A stretch of DNA of 64,000 bases, from NCBI RefSeq assembly GCF_002246015.1, contig NZ_NOLJ01000008.1, forward strand, positions 134,553 through 198,552. Reading direction: 5' to 3'. The notes under the pieces are model-generated. The model was not told the DNA's origin. It saw nothing but the letters and a program-made list of their open reading frames with translations, and did no database searches. Both the position numbers and the translations under genes were made by a program. The number at the start of each line of letters is the position of its first letter. Position 1 is the first letter of the stretch. Origin of the DNA: Nostoc sp. 'Peltigera membranacea cyanobiont' 210A (lineage in GTDB: Bacteria > Cyanobacteriota > Cyanobacteriia > Cyanobacteriales > Nostocaceae). Below are positions 17,336 to 25,605 of this stretch, one piece after another.

Positions 17336-17659
17336 GTCGGAATCTCTCAAGTTGGCGCAACTGAGGTTGGCACGAATCAGGTCAGCGTTTATCAAGTTGG
17401 CACTACTCAAGTCAGCACGACTCAAGTTAGCACAACTCAGTTTGGCATCAATCAGGTCAGCATGAATAAATTTGGCATCACTAAAATTGATACCAACCAA
17501 ACGACTTTTACGCAGCTTGGCTCGACTGAGATTAATTCCACTCAAATCGGGCGCACCAATTGGGTTTTCCCATTTATCCCAAACAGCACCACTCAAGTCA
17601 ACCTCTCTAAAATCTCTCTCCCCAGCAGCATATCGCTGGATCAATTCCTTCCTATCCAT
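17291..17659 (-). CDS. Pentapeptide-repeat protein, 3' end replaced by repeat
   Basis: This 122-residue protein has A(D/N)LSx pentapeptides from about residue 30 to 105, for example NLSRAKLRKS, ANLSRADLSSANLINADL and RANLSCANL, which form a right-handed quadrilateral beta-helix. The N-terminus MDRKELIQRYAAGERDFREV is a common cyanobacterial cap. The last 14 residues (TENIYTIVISHFIG) come from repeat copy B, so the gene was probably longer. Function is unknown. It sits between the first flavoprotein gene and the RAYT gene. Confidence 0.75.
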   Translation of the reverse strand: MDRKELIQRYAAGERDFREVDLSGAVWDKWENPIGAPDLSGINLSRAKLRKSRLVGINFSDAKFIHADLIDAKLSCANLSRADLSSANLINADLIRANLSCANLRDSDTENIYTIVISHFIG

Positions 17660-17720
17660 AACTCATCGTATTATCGAGATCGAAAATTATTGCTTCGTAG
17701 AGTATTTTATAATGACCATT

Positions 17721-19430
17721 TCACTTAACAGCAACACTATATACATCCTTGACTGCATCTACTTCCATAATGTAAGGATCTACAGGACGCTTAAACAATA
17801 CCATTTCCCCTAACTCATCTTTCTTTAAATTGACATGACAAAACCATTCATCATCATTTTTATCTGGATAATCTAAGCGGTAATGATAAAGCCCCCAACG
17901 AGTTTCTTGACGATATAATGATGCTCTGGCTGCCATTTCTGCACAGTCGCGAATAAAGTGAACTTCTTGACTACGCATCAATTCATGAGGGTCACGAGCG
18001 CCCATTAAATCTAATGTTTCTTGATATTGCACAAAATGTTTTAAACCAATCTCGATTTTATTACCTGATTTTGGTGGTTGCAGATAATCATTAACTAAGC
18101 GTCTTAATTTATATTCTACCTGGGTGTGAGGTACACCATTCGGACGAGTTAAAGGTGCATAAATTCTGGCTTTTTCAGCTTCTAAAAAATCTGTATCTGG
18201 TTCAAGAAAATCTAAATCTTGGATATATTCAATGGCATGAGTTCCGGCTATGCGACCAAAAACAAATGCCCCAATCATATAATTGTGGGGAACGCTGGCC
18301 ATGTCTCCGGCTGCATATAAACCTGGGATGGTTGTTTGAGCGTTTTCATTTACCCATACACCAGAAGCACTATGACCGCTACATAAGCCTATTTCTGAGA
18401 TGTGCATCTCTACGCCGTGGGTACGGTAATCTTCATTTCTACCTTGATGAAAACGTTCTCTACTCGGTCGTTCATTCGCCCACAGTATGGATTCAATTTC
18501 TGCAATTGTATCTTCATCCAGATGGGTCATTTTTAATTGGACTGGCCCTTTCCCAGAATTTAATTCTTTCCAGATTTCCAACATCATTTGACCACTCCAA
18601 TAGTCACAGCTAATGAAGCGATTTCCTTCGGCGTTGGCTGTATGTGCGCCAAAAGGCCCGGCGACATAAGCACAGGCGGGGCCGTTGTAATCTTTGATTA
18701 AAGGATTAACTTGAAAGCATTCAATGTTGCTGAGTTCTGCACCTGCATGATAAGCCATTGAATAGCCATCTCCGGCATTAGTAGGATTTTCATAAGTGCC
18801 GTAGAGATAGCCGGAAGCAGGTAATCCTAATCTGCCACAAGCACCTGTACATAAGATAACGGCTTTAGCTTGAATGATAATATAATCACCGTTTCTGACA
18901 TCAAATCCCACCGCCCCAATAGCACGTCCTGCTTTGACTAATACACGGGTTGCCATAACGCGATTTGTCACTTTGACTTTGTGACGTTTAACTTGGCGGG
19001 TAAGAATGGTTTTGAGGTCTTTACCTTCCGGCATGGGTAAGACATATTTACCCACACGATGCACTTGTTTTAAGTCATAGTTGCCTTGGGCATCTTTTTG
19101 AAATTTCACACCCCAACTTTCTAATTCTTGGATGACTTCGTAACCTAATTTGCCTGTTTGATATACGGCTTTTTGGTTGACAATCCCATCATTAGCAAGG
19201 GTGATTTCGCGCACATATTGTTCTGGTGTGGAATGACCGGGAATAACTGCGGTATTCACGCCATCCATACCCATTGCGATCGCACCACTCCGTCGGATGT
19301 TAGCCTTTTCTAAGATCAGCACCTCTGCATCGGGATTCGCTTGTTTGGCTTTAATTCCAGCCATTGTCCCGGCTGTACCGCCACCAATGACAAGTACATC
19401 CGTTTTTATTTGTTGGGTGTTGATGTCCAT
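17721..19430 (-). CDS. AprA/FrdA-like FAD-dependent oxidoreductase (flavoprotein 1)
   Basis: This 569-residue member of the fumarate reductase/APS reductase flavoprotein superfamily has the dinucleotide-binding DVLVIGGGTAGTMAGIKA near residue 10 and the RRSGAIAMGMDGVN segment. The second FAD contact is IPGLYAAGDMASVPHNYMIG near 375, with a C-terminal helical domain (YPDKNDDEWFCHVNL). It has no signal peptide. The substrate is uncertain: the superfamily reduces or oxidises fumarate, APS and other compounds. A small 2x[4Fe-4S] ferredoxin gene (16029-16256) and an SsuA-like gene (19457) are in the same cluster, which hints at sulfur metabolism. A second, divergent flavoprotein lies at 20977. Confidence 0.8.
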   Translation of the reverse strand: MDINTQQIKTDVLVIGGGTAGTMAGIKAKQANPDAEVLILEKANIRRSGAIAMGMDGVNTAVIPGHSTPEQYVREITLANDGIVNQKAVYQTGKLGYEVIQELESWGVKFQKDAQGNYDLKQVHRVGKYVLPMPEGKDLKTILTRQVKRHKVKVTNRVMATRVLVKAGRAIGAVGFDVRNGDYIIIQAKAVILCTGACGRLGLPASGYLYGTYENPTNAGDGYSMAYHAGAELSNIECFQVNPLIKDYNGPACAYVAGPFGAHTANAEGNRFISCDYWSGQMMLEIWKELNSGKGPVQLKMTHLDEDTIAEIESILWANERPSRERFHQGRNEDYRTHGVEMHISEIGLCSGHSASGVWVNENAQTTIPGLYAAGDMASVPHNYMIGAFVFGRIAGTHAIEYIQDLDFLEPDTDFLEAEKARIYAPLTRPNGVPHTQVEYKLRRLVNDYLQPPKSGNKIEIGLKHFVQYQETLDLMGARDPHELMRSQEVHFIRDCAEMAARASLYRQETRWGLYHYRLDYPDKNDDEWFCHVNLKKDELGEMVLFKRPVDPYIMEVDAVKDVYSVAVK

Positions 19431-19456
19431 AAGCTTTTGCGAGTAGGAAAGAACTT

Positions 19457-20515
19457 CTAAGATTTATTACCGTTCCAAACAATATCTTTGACTTGGATTT
19501 GCTTGGGAACTAGCTTGATTTTGTAAAAAGTATCGGCAATGTTTTGTTGCTGAGTGATTATTTCATCTGTTAGCGGTAAAACGCCATATTTTCGCCGTTT
19601 TTCGGCAATTTCTAATGCTGCTGCGGGGATACCTAACTCTGGTGCTAAAAACTTGGCAACTTCTTCTGGATTATTTGTTGCCCATTCATTTACTTTGCTG
19701 ACTTCATCTAACAGGGTTTTCAACAAATCTGGATGAGAATTAACAAACTCTTGACGCGCAAGATAGTAACCCCGATTCGGTGCTAAATTTGTTGCATCTG
19801 TTAATATCCTAACCTTTGTGTCGTGTTCAACTGCTGCTAGGTAAGGGTCCCAAATTGCCCAAGCATCAACGTTACCACCAGTAAATGCTGCACGGGCATC
19901 TGCTGGTGTTAGATGTGCTGGTTGAATGTCACTATACTTTAATCCGGCAGCTTCTATAGCTTTGACAACAAGATAGTTAGTGTTCGAGCCTTTAGCAAAG
20001 GCTAATTTTTTCCCTTTAAGGTCAGCAACCGTTTTAATTGGTGAATCTTTCGGAACAATAATTGCTTCAGCTTTGGGACTCCAAGGATCGTAAGCAACAT
20101 AAAGCAAGGGAGTACCTCCGGCTTGGGCAAATATTGGTGGTGATTCACCTGTATAGCCAAAGTCAATACTACCTGCGTTCATTGCTTCTAGCATAGGTGG
20201 GCCTGCGGGAAATTCTGCCCATGTCACCGAAGCACCAGCAGTCGTTAAAGTTTGCGCTAAATTACCTCGGTTTTTGAGAGCGCTGAGAATAGTCGCCGCT
20301 TTTTGATAGCCGATACGAACTACTACACCTTGATTTGCTGTCTGTGTTGCTACAGAGTTACCTGTCTTGTTGGCAGAACACGCAGATATCACAAGAGTCA
20401 AAGTTAACCCACAGGTAAAGAATAAGGCAAATATGCCAATTCTGGGTCCCAAACCTTGTCCTGCTCCAGTTACTAAGGCAACTTTTCTAGCTAATGAGAA
20501 CTCTGATAACGTCAC
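19457..20515 (-). CDS. ssuA: SsuA-like aliphatic sulfonate-binding lipoprotein with chimeric N-terminus
   Basis: This 352-residue periplasmic binding protein resembles the SsuA/TauA/NitT family. VVRIGYQKAATILSALKNRG begins the mature fold, and ADLKGKKLAFAKGSNTNYLV is the typical ligand-loop region. A hydrophobic stretch ending LVISAC (lipobox) lies near residue 45. Ahead of it, residues 1-23 (MTLSEFSLARKVALVTGAGQ...) are the NAD-binding start of a short-chain dehydrogenase, not part of any signal peptide. The gene start is therefore a fusion with a lost SDR gene, and the native start is gone or hidden. No SsuB or SsuC gene is in the window. The flavoprotein 1 gene starts 26 bp downstream. Confidence 0.8.
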   Translation of the reverse strand: MTLSEFSLARKVALVTGAGQGLGPRIGIFALFFTCGLTLTLVISACSANKTGNSVATQTANQGVVVRIGYQKAATILSALKNRGNLAQTLTTAGASVTWAEFPAGPPMLEAMNAGSIDFGYTGESPPIFAQAGGTPLLYVAYDPWSPKAEAIIVPKDSPIKTVADLKGKKLAFAKGSNTNYLVVKAIEAAGLKYSDIQPAHLTPADARAAFTGGNVDAWAIWDPYLAAVEHDTKVRILTDATNLAPNRGYYLARQEFVNSHPDLLKTLLDEVSKVNEWATNNPEEVAKFLAPELGIPAAALEIAEKRRKYGVLPLTDEIITQQQNIADTFYKIKLVPKQIQVKDIVWNGNKS

Positions 20516-20621
20516 AAAAATTACTTTTCAGGGTGCTATTGAGCCTATATCTGACCAAAAACTTGCTGCAAAGGCTTGATTCTTAGGAGAGGGATACAAC
20601 TAAGAATCAAGCCTACTGAAA

Positions 20622-20963
20622 TTAACTTTGATAGGGGCGCGGTAGTTGGCGTAGTTTATGAGCAGTATCTAATTCACTATTGTTTTTTCTGCCATATCCC
20701 CAACCCAAGATGCGACGATATTCACCCATGATGCCACTTTCAATTAAATCATCCTCATCGACTGCAACATTGGTGTGAGATTCGGGTGCAACATAGAGCG
20801 CATCCGCAGGACAATATGCCTCACACATAAAACAAGTTTGACAATCTTCCTGTCGAGCGATCGCAGGTGGCTGGTTAGGTACGGAGTCAAAGACATTGGT
20901 AGGGCATACTTGGACGCACAGATTGCAATTGATACAGAGTTTATGGCTGACAAGCTCGATCAT
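20622..20963 (-). CDS. 2x[4Fe-4S] ferredoxin, partner of the second flavoprotein
   Basis: This 113-residue protein has canonical CINCNLCVQVCP and CQTCFMCEAYCP motifs in its first 50 residues and a polar tail of about 55 residues (ESGIMGEYRRILGWGYGRKN) that plain ferredoxins lack. This two-part layout resembles the AprB subunit of APS reductase. It starts 13 bp after the stop of flavoprotein 2, so the pair is very likely co-translated and forms an enzyme complex (inference). Confidence 0.85.
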   Translation of the reverse strand: MIELVSHKLCINCNLCVQVCPTNVFDSVPNQPPAIARQEDCQTCFMCEAYCPADALYVAPESHTNVAVDEDDLIESGIMGEYRRILGWGYGRKNNSELDTAHKLRQLPRPYQS

Positions 20964-20976
20964 GATTCTGCTCCTA

Positions 20977-22635
20977 CTACAACTTTGATACAGAGGGTGT
21001 GGTTTGAGTGGTTAGTGCTGGTGGTGTAGCGATGGCATCCTTAATCCAATCACGTCTCACCCAAAGTCTTTCTAAGCCGCCGGTTGCTTGGTAATAACGC
21101 TGATTTGGATCGGTTTCGGGATAGTCCATACGAATATGTTCGCTGCGTGTTTCCGTGCGATGTAAAGCACTAAAGTATGCCCATCGCGCTACAGCCGTCA
21201 GAGCAGCCGCTCGACGAGAAAACTCCACATCGCGCACTGTATCTTGTTTCGGGTTCCCTTGTACTTGCTGCCACAGCGTTTCTAACTTGGCGAGGGAATC
21301 CAGAAGTCCCTGCTCAGAACGCAAGTAGTTCTTCTCTAACGGGAACATCTGGTCTTGTACGCCGCGCACGATCGCCTCACTATCGAATGTTTCAGAAGAT
21401 GGTGAAGGCGATGTACGCCCTGCCATAGGCGATCGCAATCCGGCTTGACCGGTAGGACGTGCAACCCGTTCATTTGCTTGAGCGCCCAAACTTTTCGCAA
21501 ACGTAGCCGCCCCAACTCCAGCCCATTGCCCTGTGGAAATTGCCCAAGCAGCATTAGGACCACCGCCTCCAGAAGCTAACCCGGCTAAAAACTCCCGCGA
21601 TGCAGCATCACCGGCGGCGTAGAGTCCAGGAACCTTTGTACCGCAACTATCATCAGTCAAACGGATTCCACCTGTACCACGGACTGTACCTTCTAAAATT
21701 AGGGTTACAGGCACTCGTTCTGTATAGGGGTCAATGTCAGCTTTTTTATAGGGTAGAAAAGAGATGAAATGAGACTTTTCAATTACTGCCTTGACTTCAG
21801 GTGTGGCTTTATCCAAACGGGCATAAACGGAGCCTTTCAGGAGGGCATTGGGAAGGAACGATGGATCGCGACGACCATCGATATAGCCACCAAGATCGTT
21901 ACCGGCTTCATCGGTGTAACTAGCCCAGCCAAAGGGAACACCCCGCGTCACTGTGGCATTAAAAGCGGTCGAAATTGCATAGTGATTGGAAGCTTCCATA
22001 CTAGAGAGTTCCCCCCCAGCTTCCACTGCCATCAGCAGCCCATCACCTGTATTGGTATTGCACCCTAATGCTTTACTCAAGAATGCACAACCGCCATTCG
22101 CCAAGACTACTGCACCAGCACGAACGGTATAGTTACGATGATGTTGCCTCTGCACACCTCTTGCCCCAGCTACTGAGCCATCGTCAGCCAATAAAAGTTC
22201 TAGAGCCGGGCTTTGGTCGAAAATTTGTACGCCAACACGCAAGAGGTTTTTGCGAAGTACCCGCATATATTCAGGGCCATAATAGCTCTGGCGTACAGAT
22301 TCCCCATTTTCCTTGGGGAAACGATAGCCCCAATCTTCCACTAAGGGCAAACTGAGCCAAGTTTTTTCGATCACACGCTCAATCCAACGTGAGTTAGCGA
22401 GGGTTTTTCCTATGCGATAACGCTCCGATAAAACTTTATCCCAATTCTCTGGAGAAGGAGCCATGATGCCGTTACCACTAGCAGCAGCAGCACCGCTCGT
22501 ACCCAGAAAACCTTTATCAACAATGATGACTTTGACTCCTTGGGATGCGGCTGCCCATGCTGCCCATGCGGCGGCAGGACCACCACCAATTACCAGTACA
22601 TCAGCAGATAGTTGTAGTTCATTTTCTGTTATCAA
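20977..22635 (-). CDS. AprA/FrdA-like FAD-dependent oxidoreductase (flavoprotein 2)
   Basis: This 552-residue flavoprotein has SADVLVIGGGPAAAWAAWAA near the start and KVPGLYAAGDAASREFLAG near residue 340. A proline/serine-rich insert (TGQAGLRSPMAGRTSPSPSS) around 400 is mostly encoded by repeat-like sequence. The start is the TTG at 22635: an AAGGAGG lies 8 bases ahead, while the nearby ATG at 22622 is out of frame. With the ferredoxin gene 13 bp downstream it probably forms an APS-reductase-like two-subunit enzyme. The reaction is unknown; association with SsuA suggests sulfonate or sulfite chemistry. Confidence 0.8.
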   Translation of the reverse strand: MITENELQLSADVLVIGGGPAAAWAAWAAASQGVKVIIVDKGFLGTSGAAAASGNGIMAPSPENWDKVLSERYRIGKTLANSRWIERVIEKTWLSLPLVEDWGYRFPKENGESVRQSYYGPEYMRVLRKNLLRVGVQIFDQSPALELLLADDGSVAGARGVQRQHHRNYTVRAGAVVLANGGCAFLSKALGCNTNTGDGLLMAVEAGGELSSMEASNHYAISTAFNATVTRGVPFGWASYTDEAGNDLGGYIDGRRDPSFLPNALLKGSVYARLDKATPEVKAVIEKSHFISFLPYKKADIDPYTERVPVTLILEGTVRGTGGIRLTDDSCGTKVPGLYAAGDAASREFLAGLASGGGGPNAAWAISTGQWAGVGAATFAKSLGAQANERVARPTGQAGLRSPMAGRTSPSPSSETFDSEAIVRGVQDQMFPLEKNYLRSEQGLLDSLAKLETLWQQVQGNPKQDTVRDVEFSRRAAALTAVARWAYFSALHRTETRSEHIRMDYPETDPNQRYYQATGGLERLWVRRDWIKDAIATPPALTTQTTPSVSKL

Positions 22636-22643
22636 TTCCTTGT

Positions 22644-22650
22644 CCTCCTT
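22644..22650 (-). promoter_or_regulatory. Strong ribosome-binding site deciding a TTG start
   Basis: AAGGAGG on the minus strand, 8 bases before the TTG at 22635. It supports translation of flavoprotein 2 from a non-ATG codon. Confidence 0.8.
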
Positions 22651-23551
22651 TTAGCAGTCAACATAATTTCTTTGCCACTGTGAGCAGCTTCTACACGCAA
22701 AGATCCACCCGATTGCGTTTTAAGCACCACTTAATTTGTCATCGGTGTCATCTTCGACAATGAGCTACTATTACTGGCGTGTTTTGCTCATCTGCTTTTT
22801 TGTCTATAAAATTGCGTTAGCGATCGCTATACCAGAGGTCTCGCTGATTTGTCTGACTAACTTATGCAGTAGATAGAGTTTGCATAATATATACAAAGAG
22901 TGTACGGCGAATTACAGTTAACATGATACTCTAATTGTTAGTTTATCAAACATTAAGTATTGCAAGTTAATTTCTTATCTAGTTGAAAAGGTGCTATGCG
23001 ACTAAGGTTGCGACATATCCTAAACGTTCTGCTTCTAAATACTAGCGATCGCGTACGTTCATAACTAGCATCAATCGGTTCATCTAGCGTATTGAGAGGG
23101 CCAAAGTTACCCCCAACAGATACAATACGCTTGGGTTAAGGCTAAAAACTAAAACTGGCGTAGGTTGGGGAGCCACTGCGCCCTTGCGGTTTCCCGACTT
23201 GAAGCAAGTGGCGTTTGAGGAACGAAACCCAACATTATCAAGGCTTTGTTGGGTAACGCTTAAGCTCAACCCAACCTACTATTCTTCTTAACCCAAGCGT
23301 ATTGCCAACAGATACCCAAATACCGTAGCGTGGTGCTGACATTCTTACCTCCAAATTAAATGGGGACTGGGGAGATATACCTTGTTTTTTATCCTCACCT
23401 ATGCAAATCTTATAGCATACTACTATAAACTTATCGATTTACCGTATAAAGTTTTAGTCCGAACTACAAAGGTTCTAGAAAACTATGTCTGAGTGGAGTG
23501 GAGAAAAAGTCAATTTCATTACGAATTAGTATGATGCTCAAAGGAAAATTT
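22651..23551. other. 900-bp intergenic stretch between divergent genes
   Basis: It must hold the promoter of the minus-strand flavoprotein cluster and that of the plus-strand genes to the right. The only structure I can define is the inverted-repeat element at 23123-23304. The rest is AT-rich without a coding frame. Confidence 0.5.
23123..23304. mobile_element. 182-bp MITE with 18-bp terminal inverted repeats and 10-bp target duplication
   Basis: The left end CAATACGCTTGGGTTAAG and the right end CTTAACCCAAGCGTATTG are exact reverse complements. The element is flanked on both sides by CCAACAGATA (23113-23122 and 23305-23314), a target-site duplication. Inside, a second inverted pair (GTAGGTTGGG / CCCAACCTAC) is nested. 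It is too short to encode a transposase, so it must be moved in trans. Confidence 0.85.
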
Positions 23552-23704
23552 ATGACTACAACTCTAACTCGTCCGGCTTGGACTACTAATTTAGAACTGG
23601 AAATATTTGAAAAACTGCTTGATAAGTACGCCCCTCACATTCCGAAAAAGCGATGCCTGCGGCGGGCTACGCCTACGCAAGAACCTAGATCGCCGGATGA
23701 ATGA
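23552..23704 (+). pseudogene. N-terminal fragment of an unidentified gene
   Basis: A start with a good ribosome site (AAAGGA, 23541-23546) opens MTTTLTRPAWTTNLELEIFE, plausible native protein. At 23650 the frame enters a copy of the 29-bp repeat and ends 50 residues in. The family was not recognised. It precedes the monooxygenase gene and may be a relic of that operon. Confidence 0.4.
23650..23678 (+). repeat. 29-bp dispersed repeat copy
   Basis: Starts GCGATGCCTGCGGCGGGC and ends GCCTACGC. It differs from the copies at 364-392 and 28500-28528 at two or three positions. It interrupts the short frame at 23552. Confidence 0.8.
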
Positions 23705-23864
23705 GGAAAGAGAGAATTTCTACCGCTTCCGTGTGGTTGGTGTAGCCCAATATCTGTTTATTGTGCAAGTCTGCGCTAAGATAATTGACTCCTTTCCTTT
23801 TAAGAATCAACAACTACCTCAAGGGGACATCGCCCCAGCATTCTAAACATGATACGGAGGGCTA

Positions 23865-25211
23865 ATGAGCAGATCGAAGCAATTAAAACTGGGTGCTTTC
23901 ATGCGCCCGGTAAGCATACATACAGGCGCTTGGCGCTATCCTGGGGCTTTGCCTGACGCTAATTTCAACTTCCCAGCGCTGAAACGATTCATCCAGAAAC
24001 TAGAGCAGGGCAAGTTTGACGCATTCTTCATGGCAGATCACTTAGCAGTGCTAAATATGCCAATCAACGCGCTCAAGCGCAGCCATACTATCACATCCTT
24101 TGAACCTTTCACCTTGCTTTCTGCCCTTGCCAGCGTCACCGAACACATCGGGCTGGTAGCCACCGCTTCCACAACTTATGACCAGCCTTACCACATCGCT
24201 CGCCGTTTCGCATCTCTGGATCATATCAGTGGCGGTCGCGCTGGCTGGAACATTGTCACCACATCAAATCCAGATGCAGCGCTCAACTTTGGATTAGAAG
24301 AGGAGGTAGAACATGACGAACGCTACGTGCGGGCTAGGGAATTTTATGATGTCGTTACGGGTCTTTGGGATTCCTTTGCTGACGATGCCTTCATTCGAGA
24401 TGTGGAATCAGGGATTTATTTCGATCCCGCAAAAATTCACGTTCTGGATCATAAGGGAAAAAATCTCTCGGTGCGGGGGCCATTGAACATCGCCAGACCT
24501 GTCCAAGGTTGGCCGGTAATCGTCCAGGCAGGAGCCTCTGAAGCAGGTCGTCAACTGGCCGCCGCAACCGCCGAGGTTGTGTTTGCATCAGCTGGCAGCT
24601 TAGAGGCAGGCAAGGCTTTCTTTGCCGACATTAAGGGTCGCGTAAAGGCGATCGGACGCGATCCAGATAGCATCAAAATTCTTCCAGGTGTCTTAGTAAT
24701 TGTGGGTGAAACCGTTGCAGAGGCGCGTGCCAAACGTCTTCATTTGGACAGTCTAGTACATTATGACAGTGGGATCGCCAGCCTGAACAGTGCCCTTGGC
24801 TACGATGTTTCACGCTTTGATCCAGACGGCCCATTACCGGAAATCCCGTTGACTAACGCCGGACAGACCTCACGCGAACGAGTGATAGCGCTGGCACAAC
24901 GCGAGAACCTGACCATTCGACAGCTAGCTCAACGCATCGGCAGTTACGGCGGGCTGGCCTTCGTCGGCACACCCCAAACGATCGCCGATGATATGGAGCA
25001 ATGGCTGACAGAGGAAGGGTCTGATGGCTTCAACGTTATGTTCCCTTTTCTTCCTGAAGGGTTGAATGACTTTGTAGACAAGGTTGTGCCAGAACTCCAA
25101 CGACGGGGAATTTTCCGCCACGACTATGAGGGCAAGACGCTGCGCGAAAATCTGGGGCTGGCACGCCCCGCCAACCGCTTCTTCCAGACCACTACTGCGT
25201 CTGTCAGCTAG
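23865..25211 (+). CDS. LLM-class flavin-dependent monooxygenase (NtaA/SnaA/DszA type)
   Basis: This 448-residue TIM-barrel enzyme uses reduced FMN and O2. Features are KLGAFMRPVSIHTGAWRYP at the start (family-typical), FDAFFMADHLAV, the VTEHIGLVATASTTYDQPYH segment, DHISGGRAGWNIVTTSNPDA, and QAGASEAGRQLAAATAEVVF with the usual phosphate-binding residues. Members desulfurise organosulfur compounds or open chelators such as NTA; they need a separate flavin reductase, which is not seen here. GGAGG precedes the ATG by 4 bases. Its GC-richer codon use compared with neighbours suggests a different history. A 21-codon relic of a sister gene lies at 12803. Confidence 0.88.
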   Translation: MSRSKQLKLGAFMRPVSIHTGAWRYPGALPDANFNFPALKRFIQKLEQGKFDAFFMADHLAVLNMPINALKRSHTITSFEPFTLLSALASVTEHIGLVATASTTYDQPYHIARRFASLDHISGGRAGWNIVTTSNPDAALNFGLEEEVEHDERYVRAREFYDVVTGLWDSFADDAFIRDVESGIYFDPAKIHVLDHKGKNLSVRGPLNIARPVQGWPVIVQAGASEAGRQLAAATAEVVFASAGSLEAGKAFFADIKGRVKAIGRDPDSIKILPGVLVIVGETVAEARAKRLHLDSLVHYDSGIASLNSALGYDVSRFDPDGPLPEIPLTNAGQTSRERVIALAQRENLTIRQLAQRIGSYGGLAFVGTPQTIADDMEQWLTEEGSDGFNVMFPFLPEGLNDFVDKVVPELQRRGIFRHDYEGKTLRENLGLARPANRFFQTTTASVS

Positions 25212-25214
25212 ACA

Positions 25215-25424
25215 TCACACAACAATGTGATGAAAATCTCTTTTCCCAGTCAGAATTATGCCAACTTGTATGGTTTTCCCTAGCTCAACCAAGTCAGCTA
25301 GTAATAACCTGGGTAGAAGTTGTTCTAGCGATCGCTTGACAGCGATGATCTGAAAAGGTATTGGATCAAATGCACTTAACTCCTCTAAATCAGCTTCTTC
25401 TCCCGCCGCAGGCATCTGCCTCAA
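25215..25424 (-). pseudogene. Fragment of an SNF2/HepA-type helicase gene
   Basis: The 69-codon frame contains DPIPFQIIAVKRSLEQ followed by PRLLLADLVELGKTIQVG. This is helicase motif Q/I of SNF2-like ATPases, where the family normally has D-E/D-V-G-L-G-K-T; the second residue is changed (D-L-V-E-L-G-K-T). The whole helicase would be about 1000 residues. Nothing else of it is present between the monooxygenase stop and the glmS terminator. Confidence 0.65.
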
Positions 25425-25532
25425 TTGCGCTTCTTTGCTGCGTTAGCTCGGAGTATAATTTTACCCTTTACTGCAAATCCAGCGAATACTTACTTAAGTA
25501 TTAATAAATATATTATACTTATAATTATTGCC

Positions 25533-25576
25533 ATAAAAATGGCTTCTGCAAGCCATAGAACTTCTTCAGAAGCCAT
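25533..25576 (-). terminator. Intrinsic terminator of glmS
   Basis: On the minus strand ATGGCTTCTG and CAGAAGCCAT form a perfect 10-bp stem (25567-25576 with 25539-25548), directly followed by TTTTATGG. It lies 30 bp after the glmS stop codon. Confidence 0.8.
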
Positions 25577-25605
25577 CATACTTATTTTTTGGGTATAAAA
25601 TTATA

